Part shown: piece after piece, positions 8,535 to 17,910 of the stretch | Position numbering within the stretch: position 1 is the first letter of the stretch | Layout: each line of letters starts with the position of its first letter | NCBI RefSeq assembly: GCF_040779325.2 | Contig: NZ_JBFONT020000007.1 | Coordinates: 62,001-126,000, forward strand | DNA from: Aestuariibius violaceus | GTDB lineage: Bacteria; Pseudomonadota; Alphaproteobacteria; Rhodobacterales; Rhodobacteraceae | Length of the DNA stretch: 64,000 bases | Direction of reading: 5' to 3' | Made by a program: the position numbers and the translations under genes | The notes under the pieces: model-generated | Seen by the model: the letters and a program-made list of their open reading frames with translations, nothing else | Database searches by the model: none | What the model was told of the DNA's origin: nothing

Positions 8535-10136
8535 ATGCCCAACGCCGCCGACATCCTCGCCCGCCGCCTCTACGATGCAGGCTGCCGCCACGCCCTCGGC
8601 ATGCCCGGGGGAGAGGTGCTGACCCTCGTCGACGCCCTCACCCGCGCGGGGATCAGGATGATCTTGGCGAAACACGAAAACGCCGCCGCCTTCATGGCCG
8701 AAGGCGTCTATCACCGCACCGGCGCCCCCGGCATTCTCGTCGCCACCGTTGGCCCCGGCGCGCTCAACGGCGTCAACGCCGTCGCCAACGCCCTGCAGGA
8801 CCGCGTACCGCTGATCGTCCTCACCGGCTGCGTCGACCCGTGGGAGGCCGAGAGCTACACCCACCAGGTCCTCGACCAGCGCGCCGTCTTCGCCCCCATC
8901 ACCAAGGCGGGCTTCACGTTCGAGCCCAAAGCCGCCCATATCATCGCTGACAAGGCCGTCGCCATCGCGACCGAAGGCCAGCCCGGCCCGGTCCATATCG
9001 ACCTCCCGATCACCGCGGCTGCGACACCCGTCACCGACGACGAGCCGCCACGCCGCGCCCCCGCCGCCTCGACGATCCCGGCTCCCGAACCGCTCGTCGA
9101 GGCCCGCAAAGCCCTCGCGAACGCCAAGCGCCCCCTCATCATCGCCGGCGTCGACGCGATGAACGAAGCTCTCGACCTCACCGCCATGGCCGAGGCTCTC
9201 AACGCCCCCGTCATCACCACCTACAAGGCCAAGGGCCTGATCCCCGAAGATCACCCCCTCGCCCTCGGCGGTGCCGGCCTCTCGCCCAAGGCCGACAAGA
9301 TCCTCCTGCCGCTCATCGCTCGGGCCGACACGATCCTCTGCCTCGGCTACGACCCGATCGAGATGCGGGTCGGCTGGCGTGACATCTTCGACCCGGCCCG
9401 CCAAACGGTGATCGACGTCACCGCCGCACCCAACCACCACTACATGCACCAGGGCAGCCTCAACATCATCGGCAGCATCAAAGCCACCGCCACTGCACTC
9501 CTGAACGGCCACAACCCCGGCGACACCTGGCCGGGCGGCGACATCGAAACCGCCCGCCAAACCCTCGCCGACGCCTTCCCCACCGACGAAGACTGGGGCC
9601 CCGCCGCCATCATCGACACCTGTCGCCACATGCTCCCGCGAGACACCCTCGCCACCGCCGATAGCGGCGCCCACCGTATCCTCCTCAGCCAGATGTGGGC
9701 GTGCTACGAGCCGCGCGGCCTCATGCAATCCTCCGCCCTCTGCACCATGGGCTGCGCGGTTCCGCTCGCCATCGGTGCCCAGATCGCCTCCCCCGACCGC
9801 CCGGTCGTCTCCTTCTCCGGCGATGCCGGCTTCCTCATGGTCGCCGGGGAACTCGCTACCGCCGCCGAGAACAAGCTCAAGACCATCTTCGTCGTCTTCG
9901 TCGACGCCTCCCTCGCCCTCATCGAGCTCAAACAGCGCGAGCGCCAGCTCCCCAACGCCTTCGTCGATTTCGACGCGCCCGACATCGCCGCCATCGGCCG
10001 AGCCTTCGGCGGCACCGGCCACACCGTAAGAACCCGCGCCGAACTGGAAACCGCGATCCAGGACGCGCTGAAGTCCGACACCTTCACCATCATCGCCGCC
10101 ATGATCGAAAGGGGCGCCTACGATGGCCGCATCTAA
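8535..10136 (+). CDS. Thiamine-diphosphate-dependent enzyme, acetolactate synthase-like
   Basis: A 533-residue protein with the three-domain layout of ThDP decarboxylases and synthases. The N-terminal Pyr domain has the activating glutamate (KHENAAAF, Glu48). The C-terminal PP domain has a GDxG-type motif: GDAGF near residue 428 and, about 27 residues on, VD in place of the usual NN. The overall pattern is closest to acetolactate synthase large subunits, but no regulatory subunit is nearby. The downstream CoA-transferase gene overlaps by 14 bp, so translation is coupled and the enzyme may act on an acyl-CoA or a 2-oxo acid. Oxalyl-CoA decarboxylase is an alternative suggested by context, but its sequence match is poor. 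The ATG at 8535 was chosen over an upstream frame extension. Confidence 0.8.
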   Translation: MPNAADILARRLYDAGCRHALGMPGGEVLTLVDALTRAGIRMILAKHENAAAFMAEGVYHRTGAPGILVATVGPGALNGVNAVANALQDRVPLIVLTGCVDPWEAESYTHQVLDQRAVFAPITKAGFTFEPKAAHIIADKAVAIATEGQPGPVHIDLPITAAATPVTDDEPPRRAPAASTIPAPEPLVEARKALANAKRPLIIAGVDAMNEALDLTAMAEALNAPVITTYKAKGLIPEDHPLALGGAGLSPKADKILLPLIARADTILCLGYDPIEMRVGWRDIFDPARQTVIDVTAAPNHHYMHQGSLNIIGSIKATATALLNGHNPGDTWPGGDIETARQTLADAFPTDEDWGPAAIIDTCRHMLPRDTLATADSGAHRILLSQMWACYEPRGLMQSSALCTMGCAVPLAIGAQIASPDRPVVSFSGDAGFLMVAGELATAAENKLKTIFVVFVDASLALIELKQRERQLPNAFVDFDAPDIAAIGRAFGGTGHTVRTRAELETAIQDALKSDTFTIIAAMIERGAYDGRI

Positions 10137-11283
10137 GGGTCCCCTCGACGGCCTCGTCGTCCTCGACCTCTCCCGCATCCTCGCAGGCCCCACCTGCACG
10201 CAGCTTCTGGGCGACCTCGGCGCGACCGTCTGGAAGGTCGAAGCGCCCGAAAAGGGCGACGATACCCGCGGCTGGGGGCCGCCCTATGCTGGCGACCCGT
10301 CAGACAAACGCTCCGCCTATTACGTCGCCGCCAACCGCAACAAGCTTTCCATCACGATCGATCTCAGCACCGAAGAGGGTCAGTCTCAGGTCCGCCAACT
10401 CACCGCCCGCGCCGATGTCGTCATCGAGAACTTCAAGCCCGGCGGCCTCGCCAAATACGGCCTCGACCACGACACCCTGCTCGCCGCCCATCCGCAGCTC
10501 GTCTACTGCTCGATCTCCGGCTTCGGCCAGACCGGCCCCAACCGCGACAAGCCTGGCTACGACCTCATGGCCCAGGGCTACGGTGGCATCATGTCGCTCA
10601 CCGGGGCCCCCGACGGACCGCCGATGAAAACAGGCGTCGGCATCGCCGACGTCATGTGCGGCATGTACGCGGCGACCGGCATCCTTGCCGCGCTTCGCCA
10701 CCGCGACCAGACCGGCGAAGGCCAGCATATCGACCTCGCCCTCGTCGACACGCAGATGGCCTGGCTCATCAACGAAGGCACAAACTACCTGACCTCGGGC
10801 AAGGTCCCGGACCGCCGCGGCAACGCGCATCCGAACATCGTCCCCTACGATGTCTTCGCCACCTTCGACGGCCACGTCATCGTCGCCGTGGGCAACGACA
10901 CCCAGTTCGCCCGTTTCTGCGCGGCCCTCGACCTGCCGCCTCTGGATCAGGACGACCGCTTCGCTACCAACGCCGCCCGCGTCACCAATCGTGACGCGCT
11001 GATGCCGCTCATCGCGCCCGCGCTCGCCGCCCTACCCGCCAAGGAAGTCATCGCCCGCCTCGAGGCCGCCAAGGTCCCCGTTGGCCCCATCCACACCGTC
11101 GCCCAGGCGTTATCCACCGACCAGGCAAAGGCCCGCGGCGCCGTCATCGAAACAGGCGGCCTCGGCCTCCTTGGCAACCCGCTGAACTTCTCGAAAACTC
11201 CGGTCCGCTACGACCGCGCGCCGCCGCTCCTCGGCGCCGACACTGAAACAGTTCTTAATACCCTGAAATCCGAAACCGATTAA
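10123..11283 (+). CDS. CaiB/BaiF family CoA-transferase
   Basis: A 386-residue class III CoA-transferase, which moves CoA between carboxylic acids through an enzyme-anhydride intermediate. The N-terminus VLDLSRILAGPTCTQLLGDLG and the stretch GVGIADVMCGMYA are family hallmarks; Asp176 in the latter is the predicted catalytic aspartate. The length is typical. Its start codon lies inside the end of the preceding ThDP-enzyme gene (14-bp overlap). The donor and acceptor acids cannot be read from the sequence; formyl-CoA:oxalate transferase is one possible relative. Confidence 0.87.
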   Translation: MAASKGPLDGLVVLDLSRILAGPTCTQLLGDLGATVWKVEAPEKGDDTRGWGPPYAGDPSDKRSAYYVAANRNKLSITIDLSTEEGQSQVRQLTARADVVIENFKPGGLAKYGLDHDTLLAAHPQLVYCSISGFGQTGPNRDKPGYDLMAQGYGGIMSLTGAPDGPPMKTGVGIADVMCGMYAATGILAALRHRDQTGEGQHIDLALVDTQMAWLINEGTNYLTSGKVPDRRGNAHPNIVPYDVFATFDGHVIVAVGNDTQFARFCAALDLPPLDQDDRFATNAARVTNRDALMPLIAPALAALPAKEVIARLEAAKVPVGPIHTVAQALSTDQAKARGAVIETGGLGLLGNPLNFSKTPVRYDRAPPLLGADTETVLNTLKSETD

Positions 11284-11452
11284 ACCTGCGGCAGAATCCC
11301 GTTTTCCAAGGCTTTCGGCCATCCGCCGCTTAAACTCTTCACGAAATCAGGCGGTTGCGATCACGCTTCTGTCACGTCACCGACTTGAGAGATGGTGTGG
11401 CCGCCCGGTTGGGATACATCCTGATCAACGCTGGAGACCCGAGGAGGCCCCG

Positions 11453-12802
11453 ATGCACGATATCTGCGACGGCCATATCGACACCAAGACACCCGAGGCG
11501 CTGGCCGATTGGAACGCCATGATCCTGGCCTTCCTGGCCCACGGCACCGACACGCCCGTTCGCCTCAAGGCCGTCCTCGACCGGCAGCCCGACCTTGCCA
11601 TGGCGCAGGCCGCCCGCGGCCTGTTCTCCATGCTCATGGGCCGGCGCGAACTGGTCGATACCGCCCGCGATGCCCTGCGCCTCGCCCGCGCCGCCGGTCC
11701 CGCCGACCTGCGCACCCGCGCCTGGACCGACGCGTTGGAACACTGGCTGGTCGGCCACCCCCTCCGCAGCATCGCCGCGCTCGAGGCCGCGCTCGGCGCC
11801 AATCCCCGTGACACGCTGACGATGAAGGTCATCCACGCGATCCGCTTCGTCCTGGGCGATGCCGACGGCATGCGCGCCTCCGTCGAACGCGTCCTGCCCT
11901 ATCACGACGAAAGCCACCCCTGCCGCGGCTACGCGCTCGGCTGCCACGCCTTCGCGCTCGAGGAAACAGGCGACTACCAAGCCGCCGAAACCGCGGGCCG
12001 CACGGGCCTCACCCATGCGACGGACGATGCCTGGGGCCTCCACGCCGTCGCCCATGTCTGCGACATGACCGCCAGATCGCAGGACGGCATCCGCCTGATC
12101 GACGACAACACCGGCGCGTGGATGCATTGCAACAACTTCCGCTACCACGTGTGGTGGCACAAGGCGCTCCTCCACCTCGACGCGGGCGAAACGGACGAGG
12201 TTCTGGCACTCTACGACACCAGGATCCGCGACGACAAGACCGACGATTACCGCGACATCGCCAACGCCACCTCCCTGCTCATGCGGCTGGAGCTGGAGGG
12301 CGTCGCCGTCGGCGACCGGTGGGAGGAACTGGCCAGTTTCTCGGAAAGCCGCTCTGACGACGGCTGCCTCGTCTTCGCCGATCTCCACTACATGCTGGCG
12401 CTGATGGGCGCCGAGAAGACGGACGAGACCCGCCTTATGGTCAGCCGCTTCACCCGCACCGCGAACCCCAGCACCGATATGGGCCGCATCTACGCCGATC
12501 CGGGTCGCGCCGCCGCCGCGGGCCTCGCCGCCTTCGGCGAAGGCCGCTACGACGATGCCTTCCGTGCACTCGCCGCCGCCCGGCCCCGGATGCAGACCAT
12601 AGGCGGCTCTCACGCCCAGCGCGACGTGTTCGACCGGATGACCGTCGACGCGGGCCTCCGCGCCGGTCACCTCGACGCGGCAGAGCACATCCTGCTCGAC
12701 CGGCTTGCCTCCCGCGCCAACCGCGCCGACACATTCACCGAAACCCGCCGCGCCCGGATCGACGCCGCGCGGCGCGAGGCGCTCCGCATCCCGGCAGAGT
12801 GA
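11453..12802 (+). CDS. Tetratricopeptide repeat protein, TTC38-like
   Basis: A 449-residue soluble, helix-rich protein built of TPR-like units. The block NNFRYHVWWHKALLHLDAGE (near residue 225) matches the conserved centre of the TTC38 family, where it is followed, as here, by a YDTRI-like segment. There is no signal peptide or membrane segment, so it is cytoplasmic. A strong GAGGAGG site precedes the ATG. It sits directly before opgC, but the predicted ATG of opgC is 38 bp away and a functional link is not established. The molecular role is unknown. Confidence 0.75.
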   Translation: MHDICDGHIDTKTPEALADWNAMILAFLAHGTDTPVRLKAVLDRQPDLAMAQAARGLFSMLMGRRELVDTARDALRLARAAGPADLRTRAWTDALEHWLVGHPLRSIAALEAALGANPRDTLTMKVIHAIRFVLGDADGMRASVERVLPYHDESHPCRGYALGCHAFALEETGDYQAAETAGRTGLTHATDDAWGLHAVAHVCDMTARSQDGIRLIDDNTGAWMHCNNFRYHVWWHKALLHLDAGETDEVLALYDTRIRDDKTDDYRDIANATSLLMRLELEGVAVGDRWEELASFSESRSDDGCLVFADLHYMLALMGAEKTDETRLMVSRFTRTANPSTDMGRIYADPGRAAAAGLAAFGEGRYDDAFRALAAARPRMQTIGGSHAQRDVFDRMTVDAGLRAGHLDAAEHILLDRLASRANRADTFTETRRARIDAARREALRIPAE

Positions 12803-12840
12803 CCTCGGACCCCGACCCGGCCCCGCACGTTAGACCCAAG

Positions 12841-14121
12841 ATGACGCTCGCCGACACCGCGACCCTGAACCGAGAAACCCCCGCCCCCATCGCGGCGGCG
12901 CCGGTCGCGCGCATCCGCGACCCGCGGCTGGATTTCTTCCGCGGCATCGCGATGTTCATCATCCTCTTCGCCCATACGCCGGGCAACTGGGTCACCCTCT
13001 GGATCCCCGCCCGCTTCGGCTTTTCCGACGCGACCGAGATCTTCGTCTTCTGCTCGGGCATGGCGTCCGCTATCGCCTTCGGCGGCACCTTCGACCGCGC
13101 GGGCTGGACGCTGGGCACCGCCCGCGTCGGCTTCCGCATCTGGCAAGTCTACTGGGCCCATATCGGCCTTTTCGTGGCCACTGTCGGCCTCACGATCTTC
13201 CTGACGAACCTCGACGTGACGGGCCGCAACTACTGGGGCCAGCTTAACCTCTGGCCGCTCTTCGTCGACAGCGAGAACTGGTCGAACACCGAAAACATGC
13301 TGGCGCTCATGACGCTCCGCTACGTGCCGAACTATTTCGACATCCTGCCGATGTATATGGTCGTGCTCGCCATGATGCCGCTCGTCATGGCGCTCTCCCG
13401 CGTCAGCCTCTGGGCCGCCGCCGCGCCAATCCTGCTCTTCTGGCTCTTCGCGCAAGAGGCCCTCACCGCCCAGCTCGACCTGCCCCACTTCGCCTTCCCG
13501 GCCGAGCCGTGGTCTGAGCGCAACTGGTTCTTCAACCCCTTCGGCTGGGCCCTCATCTTCTTCACCGGCTTCGCGCTCATGCGCGGCTGGATCCCCAAAC
13601 CACCTGTGACTCCACTCCTCCTCACCATCGCCGCCCTCATCGTCCTCGCCAACGTCCCCCTCTCCAATATCGGCATTCGCAGCGCTAACTTCGAGTGGCT
13701 TCCCCTATGGTGGCGCGAGTTCGGCGTCGACTGGGCCCGCGACTGGCGCATCGCCAACCGACCGTGGTTCGACAAGAGCGATTTCGGCATCCTGCGCTAC
13801 GTCCACTTCCTCGCCCTCGCCTACCTCGCCTGGGCACTCGCGGGCGAGGCCGGCCGGCGCCTTCTTCCACCGGAGGGCGACGGCCCCATATCCCGCATCT
13901 GGACGCCCTGCCTCGCCGCGATCATGAAGGTCGGCCAGCAATCGCTCGCCGTCTTCATCACCTCGATGTTCCTCGCCCGCCTCCTCGGCTTCTCGCTCGA
14001 CGTGCTCGGCCGCAGCTACGGCACGATGGCCCTCGTCAACATCACCGGCTGCCTCATCCTGATCGCGGTCGCCTACGGCGCAGGCTGGTTCAAGACCCAA
14101 CCCTGGCGGGCCAGGAAATGA
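12841..14121 (+). CDS. opgC: OpgC-type glucan succinyltransferase, membrane protein
   Basis: A 426-residue polytopic membrane protein of the OpgC/acyltransferase-3 type, which adds succinyl groups to osmoregulated periplasmic glucans. RDPRLDFFRGIAMFIILFAH begins the first membrane helix, as in OpgC, and about ten hydrophobic segments follow. The ATG at 12841 gives a normal N-terminus. An in-frame GTG at 12799 overlaps the previous stop as GTGA and is an alternative giving 14 more residues. The stop overlaps the start of opgG as ATGA. The opgG and opgH neighbours support the assignment. Confidence 0.85.
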   Translation: MTLADTATLNRETPAPIAAAPVARIRDPRLDFFRGIAMFIILFAHTPGNWVTLWIPARFGFSDATEIFVFCSGMASAIAFGGTFDRAGWTLGTARVGFRIWQVYWAHIGLFVATVGLTIFLTNLDVTGRNYWGQLNLWPLFVDSENWSNTENMLALMTLRYVPNYFDILPMYMVVLAMMPLVMALSRVSLWAAAAPILLFWLFAQEALTAQLDLPHFAFPAEPWSERNWFFNPFGWALIFFTGFALMRGWIPKPPVTPLLLTIAALIVLANVPLSNIGIRSANFEWLPLWWREFGVDWARDWRIANRPWFDKSDFGILRYVHFLALAYLAWALAGEAGRRLLPPEGDGPISRIWTPCLAAIMKVGQQSLAVFITSMFLARLLGFSLDVLGRSYGTMALVNITGCLILIAVAYGAGWFKTQPWRARK

Positions 14122-15632
14122 AGCGCCGCACCTTCCTCCAGGCTGCCACCGCCCTCGCCGCAACGCCGCTCCAGGCGCTCGCCGACGAGCCAGGCCTTAC
14201 GCTCGGCGATCCGGTCCCCTTCACCCATGACGGCCTGATCGCCCGCGCCCGCGCCATGGCGGATGAACCCTACCGGCCGCGCCCAACCATCCCGCAAGCC
14301 TGGCAAGACCTCAGCTACGACCAGTTCCGCCACATCTGGTTCGACCACCGCAACGCGCTCTTCACCGAAACCGACGCCCCCCTCCGCGTCGACCTCTTTC
14401 CACCGGGCCTCTACTTCCCCCAAGCCGTCGCCTGCCACGTCATCGAAGACGGCCAAGCGCGGCAGATCGCCTTCGACAAGGCCGTCTTCGACACGACCGA
14501 CCAGTTCCCCGACCTGCCGATGGACGACACGCTGGGCTTCACCGGCCTTCGCCTGCGCGCCGAACTCGAAACCCCCGGCATCTTCCAGGAATTCGCCGTC
14601 TTCCAGGGCGCCAGCTACTTCCGCGCCATCGGAACCGGAGACATCTACGGCCTCTCCGCCCGCGGCCTCGCCATCGACACCGCCGAACCCTCGGGCGAGG
14701 AATTTCCCGACTTCACCGCCTTCTGGCTCGAACGCCCCGCCCCCGGCTCCGACAGCTTCGTCCTCTGCGCGCTCCTCGACAGCCCCTCCGTCACCGGCGC
14801 CTACCGGTTCGAGATCACGCCCGGCGCGCCCCTCTCGATGGAGGTCGACGCCGCCCTCTTCCCCCGCCGCGACATCCGTCATATCGGCATCGCGCCGCTC
14901 ACCTCGATGTTCCTCTTTGACGAGACGATGCGCGACCGCTTCTCCGACTTCCGCCCCGCGGTCCACGACAATGACGGCCTGCTGATCGCCAACGGCGCGG
15001 GAGAGGTCATCTGGCGCCCCCTCGCCAACCCGCGCAACCTTCAGATCTCCGCCTTTGCCGACACCAACCCGCGCGGCTTCGGCCTCATGCAGCGCTCCCG
15101 CCGCTTCTCGGATTTCGCCGACCTTGAAGCGCTCTACCACCGCCGCCCCGGCCTCTGGATCACCCCGCACGAAGACTGGGGGCCCGGCGCCGTCACCCTG
15201 ATCGAGATCCCCGCCGATCTAGAAATCTACGACAATATCGTCGCCTATTGGCGCCCCGCCTCCCCCTATGTAGAGAGATCAGAACACCGCCTCACCTACC
15301 GCCTCGACTGGGGCGAGGCGCCCGCCCCCGATCTTGGCCTCGCCAAGGTCATCAACACCCGCATCGGCGGCCGCCCCGAAGGCGGCCTCGTCGTCGCGAT
15401 CGATTTCGAACCCCGCGACGGCCTGCCCGATCTCGACGCGATCACCCCGCTGATCCGTTCCAGCGTGGGAGAAACCACACCCGGCCTCCTCCAGCGCAAC
15501 CCCGAAACCGGCGGCCCCCGCCTCGCCTTCACCTTCCGGCCGGGCGACGCGACGCTGGCCGAATTCCGCGTCCAGCTCCGGTCCGAGACCGATCCCCTCT
15601 CCGAAGTCTGGCTCTACCGATGGACGGCGTGA
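14118..15632 (+). CDS. opgG: Glucan biosynthesis protein OpgG (MdoG), periplasmic
   Basis: A 504-residue periplasmic glucan-biosynthesis protein. The N-terminus MKRRTFLQAATALAATPLQA is a short twin-arginine-like signal peptide. The mature protein starts with the OpgG pattern (LSYDQFRHIWFDHRNALF at about residues 67-84) and ends in an Ig-like part. OpgG is needed for polymerising or branching the glucan backbone made by OpgH; the related OpgD cannot be fully excluded. The ATG overlaps the opgC stop (ATGA) and the 3' end overlaps opgH by 13 bp, so the three genes are translationally coupled. Confidence 0.9.
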   Translation: MKRRTFLQAATALAATPLQALADEPGLTLGDPVPFTHDGLIARARAMADEPYRPRPTIPQAWQDLSYDQFRHIWFDHRNALFTETDAPLRVDLFPPGLYFPQAVACHVIEDGQARQIAFDKAVFDTTDQFPDLPMDDTLGFTGLRLRAELETPGIFQEFAVFQGASYFRAIGTGDIYGLSARGLAIDTAEPSGEEFPDFTAFWLERPAPGSDSFVLCALLDSPSVTGAYRFEITPGAPLSMEVDAALFPRRDIRHIGIAPLTSMFLFDETMRDRFSDFRPAVHDNDGLLIANGAGEVIWRPLANPRNLQISAFADTNPRGFGLMQRSRRFSDFADLEALYHRRPGLWITPHEDWGPGAVTLIEIPADLEIYDNIVAYWRPASPYVERSEHRLTYRLDWGEAPAPDLGLAKVINTRIGGRPEGGLVVAIDFEPRDGLPDLDAITPLIRSSVGETTPGLLQRNPETGGPRLAFTFRPGDATLAEFRVQLRSETDPLSEVWLYRWTA

Positions 15633-17506
15633 CCCCCTTCCCGCAGGAGTGGGATCCGCTCCGCTGCGCCATGCCCGCGCCCGCGCCGCTCGCCATGCCG
15701 GTGCAGGACCCGCGCGCCTGCCCGCCGCGGGCCGCCGACCCAACCGCACCCAAGCTCTGGCGCCTCGCCGTCTTCGCCCCCGCCATCGCGCTTACGGCCG
15801 GGCTGATCGCCGCCCTCCTCACCTGGCTCTCCGCCGACGGCCTCTTCGCGGTCGAAATCGCCCTGACCGCGCTCATCGCGCTCACCTTCATCTGGGTCGC
15901 GATCTCTCTCTCCACCGCCGCCATCGGCCTGACCGCCCGCAGCCACCGGCCCCGCGGCGCCCTGCCGGAACGCCCGCTCTCCACGGCGCTCCTCATCCCC
16001 GTCTACAACGAATACCCCGCCGCGGTCGCCGCCAATGCGCGCGCCATCGCGGACGCCCTCGCCCGGCGCCCGCTCCCCGGCGACACCGCGCTCTTTATCC
16101 TCTCCGACACGACCGACCCGCAGATCGCCGCCGCCGAATGGCGCCTCACCCTCCGCCTTGCCGCCGAAGCACCGCTCCCCGTCCACTACCGCCGCCGCCG
16201 CCAGAACACCGACCAGAAGTCCGGCAACATCGCCGATTGGGTCCGCCACCAAGGCGCCGCCTGGGACGCGATGCTCATCCTCGACGCCGACAGCCTGATG
16301 TCGGCCCGCACGATCCGCCGCCTCATCCGCACACTCGCCGCCGAACCGCAGACCGGCCTCATCCAGACCGCCCCGGCGCTGATCGGCGCGCAAACCCTCT
16401 TCGCCCGCGCCCAGGAATTCGCCAACATGGCCTATGGCTGGCTGCTGGCCGAGGGGCTGTCGCTCTGGTCGGGAACCGAGGCGAACTATTGGGGCCATAA
16501 CGCCATCATCCGCACGCAGGCCTTTGCCCAAGCCGCGGGCCTGCCCCGCCTCGGCCGCCAGACGATCCTCTCCCACGACTTCGTCGAGGCTGCCTTCCTC
16601 CGCCGCGCCGGCTGGCATGTCCGGCTCCTGCCCGGCACCGGCGGCTCGTTCGAGGAAACGCCCGCCACCCTGATCGACCACACCCTGCGCGACCGCCGCT
16701 GGTGCCGCGGCAACCTCCAGCACCTGCGCCTGCTCGCGGCCAGGGGCCTCCACCCGGTCTCCCGCTTCCACCTCTTCCACGGCGCGATGAGCTACCTGCT
16801 CTCGCCCGCCTGGTTCATCCTGCTCGTCATCTGGGCCCTGCGCGGCACGGGCGAGGCCACGGTCCTCACCTACTTCACCCCCGACGCGCCGCTCTACCCG
16901 ATCTGGCCCGAGATGAGCCCCCTCGGCGGTCTCGCCATCCTCGCCGCCCTTTACGGAGCACTCCTCGCCCCGAAACTCGCTGGCGCCGCAGCCATCGCGA
17001 CCCGCCCCGCCGCCCGCCGCCGCTTCGGCGGCACCCTGCGGCTCGCCACCTCGACCCTCTTCGAGATCGCCCTCTCGGTCATCTACGCCCCGATCCAGAT
17101 GGTCCAGCAAATGCAGGCGGTCGTCCGAGCGGCCCTCGGCCTCGGCGGCTGGACCCCCCAAAGCCGCCGCGCGACGCACTACCCGCTGACCACACTCCTC
17201 CGCTTCCACGCCCTCGAAACCGCACTCGGAGCCATCCTGACCGCAGGCCTCTTCACCGGCCTCGTCTCCCTCTGGCTGATCCCCATCGCCGCGAGCCTGA
17301 CCCTCGCCGTCCCGCTCTCGGCCCTCTCCGGCCTGTCGCTGGCCAAAGCGCCCGCGATCCTGCGCCTTTCCACCCCGCAGGCCTTGCACCCACCCCGCAT
17401 CGCCCGCGACGCGGAACGGCATCGTAGACGCTACGGCGCGGCAGAGACCGCGCAGAAAGATGATCCGGTCAAGGACACCACGCTCAGCCCGATCCCGGCT
17501 GAGTAG
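15620..17506 (+). CDS. opgH: Glucans biosynthesis glucosyltransferase OpgH (MdoH)
   Basis: A 628-residue inner-membrane GT2 glucosyltransferase that builds the beta-glucan backbone from UDP-glucose. Two membrane helices (about residues 48-100) precede the cytoplasmic catalytic domain, with STALLIPVYNEYP, the metal-binding LDADS, LSHDFVEAA and RDRRWCRGN (the QxxRW-like motif). Further helices follow toward the C-terminus. The ATG at 15620 lies 13 bp inside the end of opgG. It is shorter than enterobacterial MdoH (about 850 residues), which is common in alphaproteobacteria. Confidence 0.92.
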   Translation: MDGVTPFPQEWDPLRCAMPAPAPLAMPVQDPRACPPRAADPTAPKLWRLAVFAPAIALTAGLIAALLTWLSADGLFAVEIALTALIALTFIWVAISLSTAAIGLTARSHRPRGALPERPLSTALLIPVYNEYPAAVAANARAIADALARRPLPGDTALFILSDTTDPQIAAAEWRLTLRLAAEAPLPVHYRRRRQNTDQKSGNIADWVRHQGAAWDAMLILDADSLMSARTIRRLIRTLAAEPQTGLIQTAPALIGAQTLFARAQEFANMAYGWLLAEGLSLWSGTEANYWGHNAIIRTQAFAQAAGLPRLGRQTILSHDFVEAAFLRRAGWHVRLLPGTGGSFEETPATLIDHTLRDRRWCRGNLQHLRLLAARGLHPVSRFHLFHGAMSYLLSPAWFILLVIWALRGTGEATVLTYFTPDAPLYPIWPEMSPLGGLAILAALYGALLAPKLAGAAAIATRPAARRRFGGTLRLATSTLFEIALSVIYAPIQMVQQMQAVVRAALGLGGWTPQSRRATHYPLTTLLRFHALETALGAILTAGLFTGLVSLWLIPIAASLTLAVPLSALSGLSLAKAPAILRLSTPQALHPPRIARDAERHRRRYGAAETAQKDDPVKDTTLSPIPAE

Positions 17507-17533
17507 AGAATAACTCAGGAAGCATAGTGCGGA

Positions 17534-17657
17534 GGGCATCGCCCGACCTGAAGGGCGACGCAACGGTTGAACTTCGAACGACAGCGTCATCGCTCAACCG
17601 AAACCGCTATGGGAGACGTCGCAAAATCGCCCTCCTGGGGGAGGTCGGGCGATGCCC
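17534..17657. repeat. Long nested inverted repeat downstream of opgH
   Basis: GGGCATCGCCCGACCT at 17534-17549 is a perfect 16-nt reverse complement of 17642-17657. Inside it, AGGGCGA at 17552-17558 pairs with TCGCCCT at 17627-17633, and CGGTTGA at 17564-17570 pairs with TCAACCG at 17594-17600. The whole would fold into one 124-nt multi-part hairpin, starting 27 bp after the opgH stop. It could be a terminator, an RNA element or a palindromic dispersed repeat. Confidence 0.6.
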
Positions 17658-17876
17658 GGCGGTGCCGCCGGGCGGGGTGTCTGATACCTGTCTCGCGAGC
17701 GGCCTAAGCCGATGAGGCAAAGCCCTCACCGCAAAACCCACCGTCCCGGGCTTGATCCGGGACCTCTTCCGGGATCATCCGCGCCAACGCTTCCGCAACG
17801 CCGTAGGGCGGGGTTCCACCCCGCCATCCCCGCCAAAACAAAGCGCTACATCCAGGGCTCCGCCCATTCGCGGCTG

Positions 17877-17897
17877 AAATCCTCCAAAGGAGGATTT
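17877..17897. terminator. Terminator hairpin after terL
   Basis: AAATCCTCC-AAA-GGAGGATTT forms a perfect 9-bp stem just past the terL stop on the minus strand. On the plus strand it is followed by TTCC. The terminase transcript therefore probably ends here rather than continuing into head genes. Confidence 0.6.
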
Positions 17898-17910
17898 TCC
17901 GAGACGCCGC

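Larger units (their letters stand above)
17507..17910. other. Structured intergenic region between opgH and terL, no gene seen
   Basis: These 404 bp contain no convincing gene. They hold, in order, a long nested hairpin at 17534-17657, a short dispersed-type palindrome GTCCCGG-GCTTGAT-CCGGGAC at 17743-17763, and a terminator hairpin at 17877-17897. In a complete gene transfer agent cluster the portal gene would follow terL here; no trace of it is visible. Confidence 0.6.

Noticed and set aside
8460..10199. Long open frame of 579 codons on the minus strand opposite the ThDP-enzyme gene
   Set aside because: The product is Gly/Asp/Val/Glu-rich with no recognisable motif, as expected from the mirror of a GC-rich gene. 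The plus-strand frame has ThDP motifs.
15614..17590. Long open frame of 658 codons on the minus strand opposite opgH
   Set aside because: It is antiparallel to opgH, which has clear GT2 motifs and coupling to opgG. High GC content produces such long shadow frames; the translated sequence is low complexity and shows no domain.
17743..17763. Terminator for opgH
   Set aside because: GTCCCGG-N7-CCGGGAC is a short palindrome over 200 bp after the opgH stop with no T tract. It looks like a dispersed intergenic palindrome rather than a terminator.
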